Shown here one piece after another: positions 43,447 to 53,493 of a stretch of DNA of 64,000 nucleotides. A program made the position numbers and the translations under genes. The DNA is from Trichosporon coremiiforme (taxonomy: Eukaryota > Basidiomycota > Tremellomycetes > Trichosporonales > Trichosporonaceae), in the NCBI GenBank assembly GCA_039545355.1, contig BCJJ01000004.1, forward strand, positions 434,001 to 498,000. Reading direction: 5' to 3'. The notes below the pieces were generated by a model. That model saw only the letters and a program-made list of their open reading frames with translations, did no database searches and was not told where the DNA came from. Within the stretch, counting starts at the first letter, position 1; each line of letters opens with the position of its first letter.

Positions 43447-44705
43447 ATGTCCGATTCCGAAGCGCTTTACGATGACAGTGCTCCAAGGAAGAACCTGTCT
43501 ACGCTAGGAGCAGATAATCACACGTTCCCCCCCTTCTATGCGTGCTATCTTTTGAAATCTAACGCCAAACCCGGGTCTCAGAGAACATATGTGAGTGAGA
43601 CGGGTGAGCTGCGCGCTGACTGGCAGGTAGGCTCGTCGCCTGATCCACCTCGCCGCCTTCGGCAGCATAACGGCGAGATTACACAAGGCGCGTGGAAGAC
43701 CTCTCTTCATAGGCCATGGGTATGCTGCAGGCGCTTGGCCAGGTACTGACAAACCTCAGGAGGAGCAGATGATCGTCTATGGGTGGGCAGGCACCAGCAT
43801 GGCCCTGCTAACTTTACAGGTTTCCGAGTAAGCTGACCGCCCTGCAAGTAAGCGTCAATGTACCTTAAGAGGTTTCTAAACCCAGTTCGAATGGGCATGG
43901 CAGCATCCCGAGCTTTCGAGACACTTGCGGCTGGATGAAGCCAGCTTCAAGCCGCTGTTCTCAAAGGACAGCAAGAGGAATCAAGTGGAGAGGAAAGTGA
44001 TGTAGGTGTTGCCGCTGCTTTGCTAGACGCTGATGGCGTGCCAGTGTCGCCCTCGCACTTTTGCGATCACACCCGTTTCGTTCTTGGCCCCTTCACGTCA
44101 AGTGCTTTCGCGAGGATGTCCACCGTGCTTTCACGGGTCTCGCTCGGCCCGACCTTGACCCAGGATCGTTCAAAAGTACACCTGCGGCTGTGGTTGCGGG
44201 TGTCCAAGGATTGGCCAGACTTGACCCACGTGTGCAAATCACTTTCAGCCCCTCTGGGTATTCCGCGTCGTTCCATCGTAAGAGTAGACGTACCAAAAAG
44301 ACAGAGAGCGACGGCACCAGTTCCGATGAAGACCGTCTTGATCTGAAGGACAGCAGGTTCCGAGGGGGGGAGCGCACTCAAGGCAAGTGGAGGCGTCTCC
44401 AACAACCCCCAATGTGTGCTCTGTGTGCCGTAGAGGTTGACGTCACGGTACGTGCACTAACTGGATCGTGCTGTTGACCTGAATCTCAGGATCCCTTGTC
44501 CGTTGCACTTTGTCCTTCCTCGAATCTCGACTGTCTGTGCGTCACCCACTTGAAGTGTTTGGCTCAGTCGGCTCGGAAGCCAGGAGAGTCGGCAGTCCTG
44601 CTGCCCCGGGCGGTTCAGTGCCCAGAGTGTGGATCAACATCAGAATGGGGAGAGGTCGTTCGGAGCTGCTTCGGGTGGCACGAGACCACCGCTATGGCAC
44701 AGTAG
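43447..44705 (+). CDS. SLX1: Structure-specific endonuclease catalytic subunit Slx1
   Basis: Slx1 cleaves branched DNA (replication forks, 5' flaps, Holliday junctions) when bound to Slx4. Seven exons: 43447-43590, 43627-43719, 43760-43782, 43820-43847, 43886-44001, 44045-44447 and 44490-44705, giving 340 aa. The GIY-YIG nuclease domain contains [59 protein letters not shown]; the linker has [10 protein letters not shown]. The C-terminal RING/PHD-like zinc finger, spliced from the last two exons, has [17 protein letters not shown] and CPEC in the C4HC3 arrangement. Two micro-exons of 23 and 28 nt fall inside the nuclease domain. Tail-to-tail with DPH3 (62 bp). I do not see SLX4 in this window. 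Confidence 0.95.
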
Positions 44706-44767
44706 CCGCGGGAGCCTAATAATTGCATCAACAGAGTTATATGTACAAACAGATGTATACACCAAGG

Positions 44768-45171
44768 TCATGACGAGTTGCGTTCACTCTCTGAAACGGA
44801 AACCTTCTCCAAAGCTGAGGCCAGATCGCGGTCCACAGCAACTTTGTCAACGTTCTGCACACCGGAGGGAGAGGAGGGAGCGGTGGTGGCCGGCGTCTCG
44901 GCCTCTGCACCATCCTCCTCATCAGACGTTTCATAGTCTTCCCAGTCGAGCTGTGGTTCATCAGCAACGTAGCTAAGGTGCAACTCACGTAGTCGTATAT
45001 CACGCGCACGATCAAGCTGCAACTCGGGCAGGTGGCAATCTCCTCCCCATCGCGCAGTTGCCCCTTCGAGATCTCGAACCGGTCACCGCAAGGACACGGG
45101 TAGTGAAAGACCTTTGCGTCTTCATCCCAAGTGAAGTCTTCGATCTCGAGCTCGTCGTAATATGAAACCAT
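44768..45171 (-). CDS. DPH3: Diphthamide biosynthesis protein 3 (Kti11), CSL zinc finger
   Basis: Small Fe/Zn protein that donates electrons to Dph1-Dph2 in the first step of diphthamide synthesis on elongation factor 2, and also supports Elongator-dependent tRNA modification. Exons 45171-44989 and 44950-44768 give 121 aa. The CSL domain is complete: [18 protein letters not shown] (first Cys pair), then [19 protein letters not shown] (second Cys pair). Yeast Dph3 has 82 residues; here the second exon adds about 50 residues, acidic at first ([17 protein letters not shown]) and Ser/Thr/Pro-rich later. Divergent from GLC3 with an E-box between the two start codons. In other fungi cytochrome b5 reductase Cbr1 is the reductase for Dph3; CBR1 also lies in this window, though 29 kb away. 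Confidence 0.93.
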
Positions 45172-45257
45172 GTCGTTGAGGGTAGCGGGAACAATAGCAA
45201 CGGCAACCAGTTCGTCGATTGAAAAAACAGACCTGACCGCGTGTGGCCATTACCGCA

Positions 45258-45265
45258 TCACGTGA
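45258..45265. promoter_or_regulatory. TCACGTGA E-box in the DPH3/GLC3 divergent promoter
   Basis: Perfect TCACGTGA octamer 87 bp before the DPH3 start and 123 bp before the GLC3 start. The third exact copy of this octamer in upstream regions of the window. Confidence 0.45.
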
Positions 45266-45387
45266 CTGCGGGTCCCCGGACTTCCAAAGGGTGGGGATCG
45301 ACATCCGATGACATCGTACATAAGGCGGGCAGCTTCACACCCGCTGTCCCTTATCCCCAAAACTATCTCCCTCTTCCAGCATCGGTC

Positions 45388-48020
45388 ATGTCTCTGCAAA
45401 CATCCAAAGCGGTAGCCATGCCTGAAGACGGTTAGTGCTCCCTCTCTGCTCCTTTGCTAATGTTCAGGTACCGGTGTCGTTCAAGTTGACCCATGGTAGG
45501 TCGTGTTGACATCGCGAGAACTGATGACAGGCTTGAGCCGTATTCTGGGCCTCTTCGGGAACGATACTCAGCATATCAGAAGGCCCTGCAGTTCATTGAC
45601 ACTCATGAGGGTGGTATGGACCGCTTCACTCAAGGCCACAAGAGGATGGGCTTCCAAATCGACGACAAGAACGGCGTAACGTATCGCGAGTGGGCTGCCG
45701 GTGCCGTGTCAGCCAGGCTGATCGGCGATTTCAGTGAGCGACGTGGCCATCCACATAACCCCTGCTGACCTGCAGACAACTGGTCACACTCTGCCAACCC
45801 CATGACCAAGAATGAGTTTGGGGTTTGGGAATGCTACGTACCTCCCACCGCCGATGGCAAGTGTGCCATCCCCCACGATTCCATGGTCAAGATCTCAATG
45901 ACCACTGCCGATGGAGAGTCTATTGACCGACTCCCTGCCTGGATCACTCGTGTGACCCAGGATTTGGACGTCTCCCCCGTGTATGATGCCAGGTTCTGGA
46001 ACCCGCCCACAAATGACCGTTACGAATTCAAGAATGGTCACTCTACCAATTCGGTCGAGGGCCTCAAGATTTATGAAGCGCACGGTAAGTCACGAGCTTT
46101 GTCATTCGTCTTGACTCTGTCACAGTGGGAATCTCGAGCCCCGAGAAGCGCGTGACTACGTACAAGGAGTTTGAAAGAGACGTTTTGCCTCGCATCAAAG
46201 CCCTTGGTTACAACACCATTCAGATGTAAGAGTTTGAGTATTTCGTGACCGCTGATAACCAGGATGGCGATCATGGAGCACGCTTACTACGCATGTACGG
46301 TTGACTGCGTGAATGTTGCTGACACTAGCGTTTGGCTACCAGGTCACCAGCTTTTTCGCGGCGTCCTCGCGCTACGGTTTGTGTGACAAGCCTGGATTAT
46401 ACTAACGATATACAGGCACCCCGGAAGATTTGAAGAGTCTCATCGACACTGCTCATGGCCTGGGGATCACCGTGCTCCTCGATGTTGTGCACTCCCACGC
46501 GTGCAAGAACGTTTTGGATGGGTTAGTGAAACGTGCCGCGAGCTTATGCTGAGCATGCAGACTGAACATGTTTGACGGAACGGACCACCTGTACTTCCAT
46601 GAAGGTAGCCGTGGCCGACACGATCTCTGGGACTCCCGCCTCTTCAACTATGGCCATCCGGAAGTCCAACGTTTCCTCCTTTCTAACCTCCGCTTCTGGA
46701 TGGACGAATACAACTTTGACGGCTTCCGCTTCGACGGCGTTACGAGCATGATGTACAAGCACCATGGCATGGGTTTCGGGTTTTCCGGTACGGCACCGAT
46801 GGTGAATGGCCGTTGACATCAGGTGACTACCACGAGTACTTTGGAGACTCCGTTGATCTCGAGGCGATGGTCTACCTCATGCTGGTTCGTGATGTTGTCC
46901 CGACGTTTGCTGACCGTGTTCAGGCCAACAAGATGATCCATGACCTGTATCCCAACGCAGTCACCATTGCAGAGGATGTGTCTGGAATGCCCACGCTCTG
47001 TCGACCTGTAGACGAGGGTGGCGTCGGGTTCGACTACCGCTTGTCCATGGCCATCCCCGACATGTGGATCAAGATTCTTAAGGAAAAGCAGGACGAAGAG
47101 TGGGACATTGGCAATATTGTTCATACCCTCACCAACCGTCGCCACTTGGAACGCAGCGTCTCGTACGCCGAGAGTCACGACCAAGCGTTGGTCGGGGACA
47201 AAACGCTAGCGTTCTGGCTCATGGACAAGGAGATGTGTAAGATGCGGCGGTTTGGTAGAGCTGACAGCAGACGACTACATGTCTGACCTCTCGCCTCTGA
47301 CGCCTATCATTGATCGCGGCATTGCTCTCCACAAAATGATCAGGTGAATACGACCCGCCACACGGTGATGCTGATTCGTAAAGGTTCCTCGTTCACTCAC
47401 TGGGGGGTGAGGCCTATCTGAATTTCGAAGGCAACGAGTTTGGACACCCCGAGTAGGTGGACGCGGGAGACTTTAATGCTGAGAATGACAGGTGGATGGA
47501 CTTCCCCCGTGCGGGCAACGGCAACTCTTTCGACCACGCCCGTCGCCAGTTCAATTTGGTGGATGACCACCTGCTCCGCTACAAGTACCTCAACGCCTTT
47601 GATGCAGAGATGAACACTCTCGAGAGCAAGTACAGCTGGCTCAGTGCCCCCCAGGTAAATAGAATGCGGATGGCAAAAGTTGCTGACACTGCAGGCGTTT
47701 GTGTCCCTCAAACATGAAGGCGACAAGGTCATTGTTTTTGAACGCGCAGGCTTGCTTTTCATCTTCAATTGTGAGGAGTCAGTTGTTACTTCAAGCTAAT
47801 TCCAGTCCACCCCAGCCAGTCGTTCAGCGATTACCGCGTTGGCGTCGACGCCCCGGGCAAGTACCACATCGTCCTGAACAGTGACGAGAAGAGGTTCGGA
47901 GGACATGATCGCGTTGATAACAGTGGCGAGTACTTCACTACACCCATGGAGTGGAACGGTCGCAAGAACTGGCTGCAGGTCTATATCCCTGCGCGCACAG
48001 TCCTGGTGCTGGGGCTTTGA
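45388..48020 (+). CDS. GLC3: 1,4-alpha-glucan (glycogen) branching enzyme
   Basis: GH13 enzyme that moves alpha-1,4 glucan segments into alpha-1,6 branches during glycogen synthesis. Fifteen exons: 45388-45430, 45468-45495, 45531-45733, 45776-46084, 46126-46225, 46263-46294, 46329-46376, 46416-46521, 46561-46787, 46823-47236, 47271-47343, 47384-47452, 47492-47654, 47695-47770 and 47806-48020; 701 aa (yeast Glc3 704). The CBM48 domain has [19 protein letters not shown]. Catalytic motifs: [20 protein letters not shown] (nucleophile Asp), AEDVSGMP (acid/base Glu) and [28 protein letters not shown] and the C-terminal beta domain follow. All fourteen introns are 34-42 nt. It is the most fragmented gene here, yet all phases close. 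Confidence 0.97.
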
Positions 48021-48129
48021 TGTTCCGTTCTCGATACGTTTCCGTAAGAATGCAAAGCGTGGTGGTTGTTTTTTTCAAGTTCAGCTTGATTGGCAAGAGG
48101 TTCGGCGTTTGCCGATGGTCGTTTGTGTG

Positions 48130-48145
48130 TATAAAGCTGACGTCG
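48130..48145 (+). promoter_or_regulatory. TATA box with adjacent CRE-like site
   Basis: TATAAA at 48130-48135 is followed two bases later by TGACGTCG (48138-48145), one base from the ATF/CREB site TGACGTCA. They lie 79 bp before the methyltransferase start at 48214, followed by a CT-rich leader. Confidence 0.4.
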
Positions 48146-48213
48146 CGTAACAACTCCACTCTTCTCTCTGTTCTCTCAGCATCCATCCCCTTTAACACCA
48201 ATCACTCTCCGGC

Positions 48214-49129
48214 ATGCCTTTACTTGAGACCCTGAACGGCCTGATAGATCCGCTCTTGTTTCTCGGCCTCTCCTTGTCGTATCTCCCGTCGACGATCTCT
48301 CAAGTCATCCGTGACCGGCGAGTCCTATCCTGGGATGACTTTCAATTTCTGTGGTTTGGCAACTTTTGGCAAACCGTCGGTCCCATGGTGAGAGAAGGAG
48401 CAGAACGTCGCGTAGTCCCACTTCTCCAGGGACGCGTACGTCTGGGCACCGCAATCCCTCCTGATGGCGACAGTCGTGGCCTGCCTCCGGGTGTGGGGGG
48501 AACCGTCATAGAGGTCGGCCCTGGAAGTGGCATGTGGGTGAGCATCTTCAGCGACCAGTATGCGACTCTTCCAGACGAGACCGACAAACCCATCCCGGGC
48601 AAAAGGACAAGAGTCGAGAGGGTATTTGGCATAGAGCCCAACGCGACCCATCACGCCGCTTTGCAGAGCAGGATCTCTGATGCCGGACTGGAAGGAAGGT
48701 ACACCATTGTTCCTGTCGGGATCGAAGACATTGGGACAACCGGATTGATATCAAAGGGCTCAGTCGATGCCATCGTGACAGTCCTTTGCCTATGCTCAAT
48801 TCCGGAGCCCGAGAAGAATATACGTGAACTCTACGACTACCTCAAACCTGGCGGGCGGTGGTTCGTGTATGAGCACGTCAAGTGCTATGCCTCGCAGGGA
48901 ATTTTCATGGAGTGGTACCAAAGTTTGTCCCCCACTCGTGCAACCGCTAACCGCAGAACTTCTGAATGTTGCCTGGCCCTTGTGCTTGGGAGGTTGTCAA
49001 CTGTGTCGTAACACAGGCAAGTCGCTTCGAGCTGCCGGCCCATGGAAGGAGATCGATCTGGCCATGCCGACTGACACTCCTTGGTGGTCAAACACCCCTC
49101 ACACGTACGGTATAATGACCAAGCCCTGA
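48214..49129 (+). CDS. SAM-dependent methyltransferase, METTL7-like
   Basis: Exons 48214-48922 and 48957-49129 (intron 34 nt with a rare GTTTGT donor) give 293 aa. An N-terminal hydrophobic stretch (IDPLLFLGLSLSYLPSTI) could anchor it to a membrane. Motif I is VIEVGPGSGMWVSIF, motif II lies around FGIEPNATHHAAL, motif III around IVTVLCLCSIPEPEKNI, and the post-motif is LKPGGRWFVYEH. The second exon supplies the METTL7-type end: WPLCLGGCQLCRNTGK, then GPWKEIDL and an HTYGIMTKP terminus. Human METTL7A/B are membrane-associated thiol methyltransferases; similarity is in architecture, so the substrate here is not known. A TATA and CRE-like pair precedes it. Confidence 0.85.
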
Positions 49130-49530
49130 AGACACACGTCTTCAAGCGCTGGCTCCGAAATGCATGCCTCAGATGTACATAGCAAGGTGGAGAGATAATC
49201 GTGACGGACCCAGCTCCGGTCTAGCCAGGAGTAATGAAGGCAATAATAAAGTGCGGCCGTGGGAAACTCGGCGCGGGCCTCAGCCACGGGGTTGAAATCA
49301 CCCGTGGGAAACTCGAAGCGGAGTCAGATGGATCGGACACTCCATGCTATCCATTGGGTCACGACGCTCAGGAAGGCTTCTTTGACTTGACAAATGGTAC
49401 CATCAAACGAATATCGACGTCACAGACTCGAGGACGCTACCCCAGATTGATCAGTTTGCGCTCATTTTTTTTACACATCTCAGAAAAAGGTGATCTTCAC
49501 GGGATTGCCGTGTCGAAGGCAGGGAATCTG

Positions 49531-49552
49531 GCCTCAGTGGCGCCTCAGTGGC
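49531..49552. repeat. Tandem duplication, 2 x 11 bp
   Basis: GCCTCAGTGGC is repeated exactly twice in tandem. Confidence 0.7.
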
Positions 49553-49801
49553 GCGTTCGCGGTGCCATTCCTATACGTCGGAACTTGACTGCATCATAAT
49601 TTGCCCTTCACGCCCAGTCTTCTACTTGCGCCGGGTTTAGCGGCGCCGTCCACAATGCATACGAAGTCTGAGTTGTGTAGGCCGGACTCACCATTTGAGA
49701 GTTCAGTACATCGCAAATCCGTCTCGCCTTCTGTGGTTGTCGAAGTGGGTGGAGATGTGCTCCGACCATTGCAACGATACACGCAATTCTAGCAGGTGAA
49801 C

Positions 49802-49839
49802 CACCTGTCCCCGCCCAACTCACCTGTCCCCGCCCAACT
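49802..49839. repeat. Tandem duplication, 2 x 19 bp
   Basis: CACCTGTCCCCGCCCAACT occurs twice without interruption, followed by a partial third start (CACCT). The unit includes CACCTG, an E-box, so the array could present repeated binding sites; simple slippage is equally possible. Confidence 0.75.
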
Positions 49840-51447
49840 CACCTCTCTCACCTTCAGAGTTCCACTGCCTTTGGAGAGGACCCGGGAGGACTGGATGACA
49901 TTGTGCGATCGACAGCGAAATTATTGACCTCATACGGAACAGGGAATACAGACCCCAAACTGGTTACAGACCCTGGAGGCTCTCCGCGACGCTGGTCTGC
50001 GGGCACTGGGACGCCCAGGTGGGGTAGTCCGTCCGGTAGGTGGCATCGCCGTCAATGGCTACTTGCTTTGGACCCGGGACCATGAGGTGCATCGATAGGG
50101 CTTCTTAAAAGGGGTTTTCGGATGATGACGCGAGTTGCACCTACGAGGCAGACGGAAGTGGTCGGGAACGGGGGCAACGTGTTTAAAAGTTTTACTGTCT
50201 CGGCCTGTTTAGTAGTGTCCCATTTCGCGCGATATGCCCAGGAAACGTCCTGAAGCCGCGAGAAACTTTACAATCGGACGTTACTGTGCAACCGGCACCC
50301 GCTTGGGACATGTAGCCTGTGGGCTCCAGAACTCCTGGTTTGCCTCAAATTGATTAACCTGCTCAAGCTCGGAGACGTCATTCCAAGCACCTTGCGCGGC
50401 TCACCAGTTCTTTTAGACCAAAGGTTCAGCTCCCTTCAGGCCCGGCAGAGAACAGAAAAAGCCTCGCAAACTCTAGCTTCCGGCCGCGTAGGAGCTCGTG
50501 GGTTCCGTTAAGTACTGGGGTTAGGGAGGCTCAGCGCATGTGACAATATGATTCAGCAGGGCATGAGGCTTTGGGAGGAGGACACATCAGGTAAGTTGCT
50601 GTACGTGAAGCTGCAGCGCGCTTCATCATCAGGCCGTATCTGTACCGTGTCACGCCTCGCGGAATTCACTGGAACGACCAATTTGGGTTTGGTAGCATGG
50701 ATCAGCCTGATTGGTAACCTGAACAGAGTACGGTCACGTTTAAGCTACTCAAGCCAATGCTGGTTACGGCTTTAAGTTGCTTGTCTGGATTCACGTCCAT
50801 GAAATGTCATGCAAGCGGCCTAAACTCATGCGAAATAGATTGCTCCGAGTAGCATTTGTGTAGAAAGGAGACCTACGGCTGTCGCAATGGCCGAGCACTG
50901 GTCCCCTGTGGTTTCAAGTCTAGGTCGAGAGGCACTCGCCCATAACGAACTATCTTCTAGCCTCGCATCGTTCTTGGTCATTTGGTACGCTGTCGACTCT
51001 TCTTCGCCATTCAGCACTCTGTCTTGCCGCAGACTTCAAGGAGCGTCCCAAAACGCGGTCGGGCTTGGCCGCCGTCCCGCTAGTTTTGCGATCTCAAATA
51101 GTTGCCTCACGTGGTGTAGCTCACAATCAGACTCGGCGGAAGCCGCCAGCATGATGGCAGTTTTCTGTTCCCACCAGCGATCTTCTGGTGAAAGTTGGAA
51201 GAACGCCCACGATCTGCATGTTCTGAGCGCCCATGATCCCCAAGTGCGGAATCGCAGGAAGTCATCCGCCGTATTCATCCTTCCCACGGCCGCAAGCCTG
51301 GGTCATGTGAAGAGTTTTGATCGCATCACATTGAGACTGCGCAAGGGAGACGTTATGACCCAGCATTCGATGGGAGTGGAATTCTGGATCCAACCTTCCA
51401 TGGTCAAAAAGAATTCAATTGCTGGGAAGCTTATAACAGTGGGATGA

Positions 51448-51904
51448 CACCTCCGAGACCTGCGCATAGAATGATCACCCACACTCAGAATTCTGTCCGC
51501 GCAGGGTTGGAGGAGGCCACTCGCAGTGTCAAGCTTTCCCACGGCGGTGGCTCATAATTCTATCCGCGAAGTGTCGCAGGGAGCCTCTCGCAGTTTCAAG
51601 CTTTCCCACGGTGATCTGGGATCTGGAGCTCCCACCGTGGGAAAGCTTGGGGGTGCAAGAGGGCACCTCCGAGGTCCGCGCATAGAACCGACACCCACCA
51701 CTTGTGGGAAAGCTTGAAACTTCAAGAGGCTTCTTCTGACCACTTGCGGACAGATTCCTGAGCCACCATTAACTGTGAAGGGCACCTCCGAGCCCCGCGC
51801 ATCGCATGGACGCCCACCACCGTTGGGAAACTTTGAAACAACGAGAGGAGATGTCTCCAACCCGTCGTGGTCGAATGTCTGAGGTGTTACCGTGGGAATG
51901 CTTG
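51448..51904. repeat. Cluster of short direct and inverted repeats
   Basis: The core CAAGCTTTCCCACGG appears at 51530-51544 and 51597-51613 (plus) and inverted at 51633-51649 and 51704-51716, with degenerate inverted copies near 51821-51835 and 51889-51904. The 51597 and 51633 copies form a perfect 17-bp inverted repeat with a 19-nt spacer, and the similarity extends outward as an imperfect repeat with arms of about 55 bp. A second motif, CACCTCCGAG followed by a CCGCGCAT-like block, appears at 51448, 51664 and 51783. The units alternate in orientation, which suggests a small foldback element or an array grown from one. No target-site duplication was identified. Confidence 0.75.
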
Positions 51905-52291
51905 TCACCTTAGAGCAATTGGGGAAACTGGTCTTTGGTGGACGTTTGCACGGCCGCTGCTCCAATTCATCGCGACGGATAAGATATCGGTCCCATTTTT
52001 TTTCCTCATGGGTCGCCTCCGGCCACCGTGCCCTTCCTCAGACAATTCAGGCCCTGCCAAGTCGCTTGCTTGGGTGCATGCAGCAGCACTTTTGTTAGTT
52101 GTCACTGTAAGGGAAGGGATCGATTGGGACGGACGAGTGTACCCTGCGTTCGTTCATGTACTGGAGAGCACAAGGAAACGAGGGTGGCATCGTTGGCACA
52201 TTGGAGTGATTCGCAGTCTACGATCACAGCCATACTGGCTATGTTCATGTTGGCATCGCTTCATTTCCCAGGCCAACTCGCGTAACTGCAT

Positions 52292-53275
52292 ATGTTCGCT
52301 CTCCATCAGCTGCGAGAACGATCCCCAAGCATTTATTCTTTAAGAGATGCTGCCGCATTTCCAGCCCTGCGAAGTCGCAACTTCTGGTGCATCCAACGTC
52401 ACCAAGCAACCGGTATGTTTAAAGAGGGAAGTCGACTTGAGGCTTATTACAGCCCATCACTACGATCTGCGTCTCCACCTCGACGGGCAACTCGTCTCAT
52501 GGGCCATCCCCAAGGGGGTTTTGGGGCTCACTGGGCAAGAACGAGAGCACCTCGCGGTGGAAACACCGCTCCATCATTTGAGCGATGCCGTCAGAGAAGG
52601 TCCGGAAGGCCGGCCAGGCAGTGGCAGGGGCACCCGTGAGTTTGCCAGGGATTACATCGCGCTCATGTGCCTTCAGTATTGTGGGATGTAGGAAGATACA
52701 CGGTATTAGACACGAGTGAAGAGGCGACCCCCGAGCCTGATGAGGAGCACAGGTGGGTTTGTGGATACCGCGAATGGCCTTTGACGTCGCCGCAGTTCCG
52801 GGGCCTTCGAAGAGGAGAAGTTAAGGTGGGCAATGACTCAAATCTACGGCGGCCAGAGGCAAGCGTTCCGCTTCGTCCTTCACAGTGGCAAGAAGGTGAG
52901 CAAAGGGCCTCAGAATGGAAACTGAGACCAGATCACGGACAATTGTAAGCGCGTTGCGGGGTTGCGGGGCGAGTGTAGACAATGAGATACCTGATAGAAT
53001 AGCGCACCAACTGACGGCAGCCTACCTGTTGGTCTTGCCAAGAGATAGAAAGCCAAAGTACAGGAGTGACGGGTCCCAAGTGAGGGACTGGCTGTTGACG
53101 TTACCGACTGGGAGCAACGGCTATTCATGGGGGAAAGACGGGGAAGAAGGTCATCTGGGACTGAGCGTCAAGAGTGAGTCATCAAAGCCGGATGAGCACA
53201 TCGAACACGACCACTGGGCTGATCTTATCTTGCACAGGTGGGCGGTCGTTTGCCGAAATTTGTAGTTCCCCATAG
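52292..53275 (+). CDS. LigD-type 3'-phosphoesterase domain protein
   Basis: In bacterial DNA ligase D this domain trims 3' ribonucleotides and 3' phosphates at breaks during end joining; stand-alone versions occur in archaea and some fungi. Seven exons: 52292-52412, 52453-52635, 52677-52825, 52857-52895, 52932-52944, 52979-53173 and 53238-53275, giving 245 aa. Visible family sequence: WCIQRHQATAHHYDLRLHLD (the His, His, Asp and Arg of the active site), LVSWAIPKG, REHLAVETPLHHL, LWDVGRYTVLD, RQAFRFVLHSGKK, DWLLTLP and a C-terminal SVKSGRSFAEI. The fifth exon is a 13-nt micro-exon. The N-terminus before FWCIQ is poorly conserved and the true start could lie upstream. No ligase or polymerase domain is present. 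HMG-CoA lyase begins 218 bp downstream. Confidence 0.85.
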
Positions 53276-53493
53276 GTCGCAGTGTAATCTGTCCCTGGTT
53301 GGAAGCCAAGTGTCCGATGTCGGAGGCAAGATCCGGACATTTCAGCGGTCGGCTCTCGGCCTAGCCGAGTTCGGTCTGTCAGCAGCTAGCCGGCATTCGG
53401 CCTTGTGCTGGCACTTCGTGAGGTACTTGTTTGCTGTCCACTCTCCTTCTTTCACACATCGCACAAGTCATCCCCATCGCCACCATTCAGACA

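Larger units (their letters stand above)
49130..52291. other. Gene-poor region with short repeats
   Basis: About 3.2 kb in which no gene could be supported. The longest frame (50887-51447, plus strand, 186 codons) has no recognised family and is matched by open frames on the opposite strand. Two short tandem duplications (49531-49552 and 49802-49839) and a cluster of inverted repeats (51448-51904) lie here. It could be a relic of mobile DNA or a long regulatory interval. Confidence 0.45.

Noticed and set aside
50887..51447. 186-codon frame in the gene-poor region
   Set aside because: No family resemblance, no splice or promoter context, and equally open frames on the opposite strand. Its 3' end runs into the repeat cluster.
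53238..53265. Read-through C-terminus of the phosphoesterase gene (no last intron)
   Set aside because: Removing the 64-nt intron at 53174-53237 gives the family-like SVKSGRSFAEI ending; reading through gives an unrelated His/Asp-rich tail.
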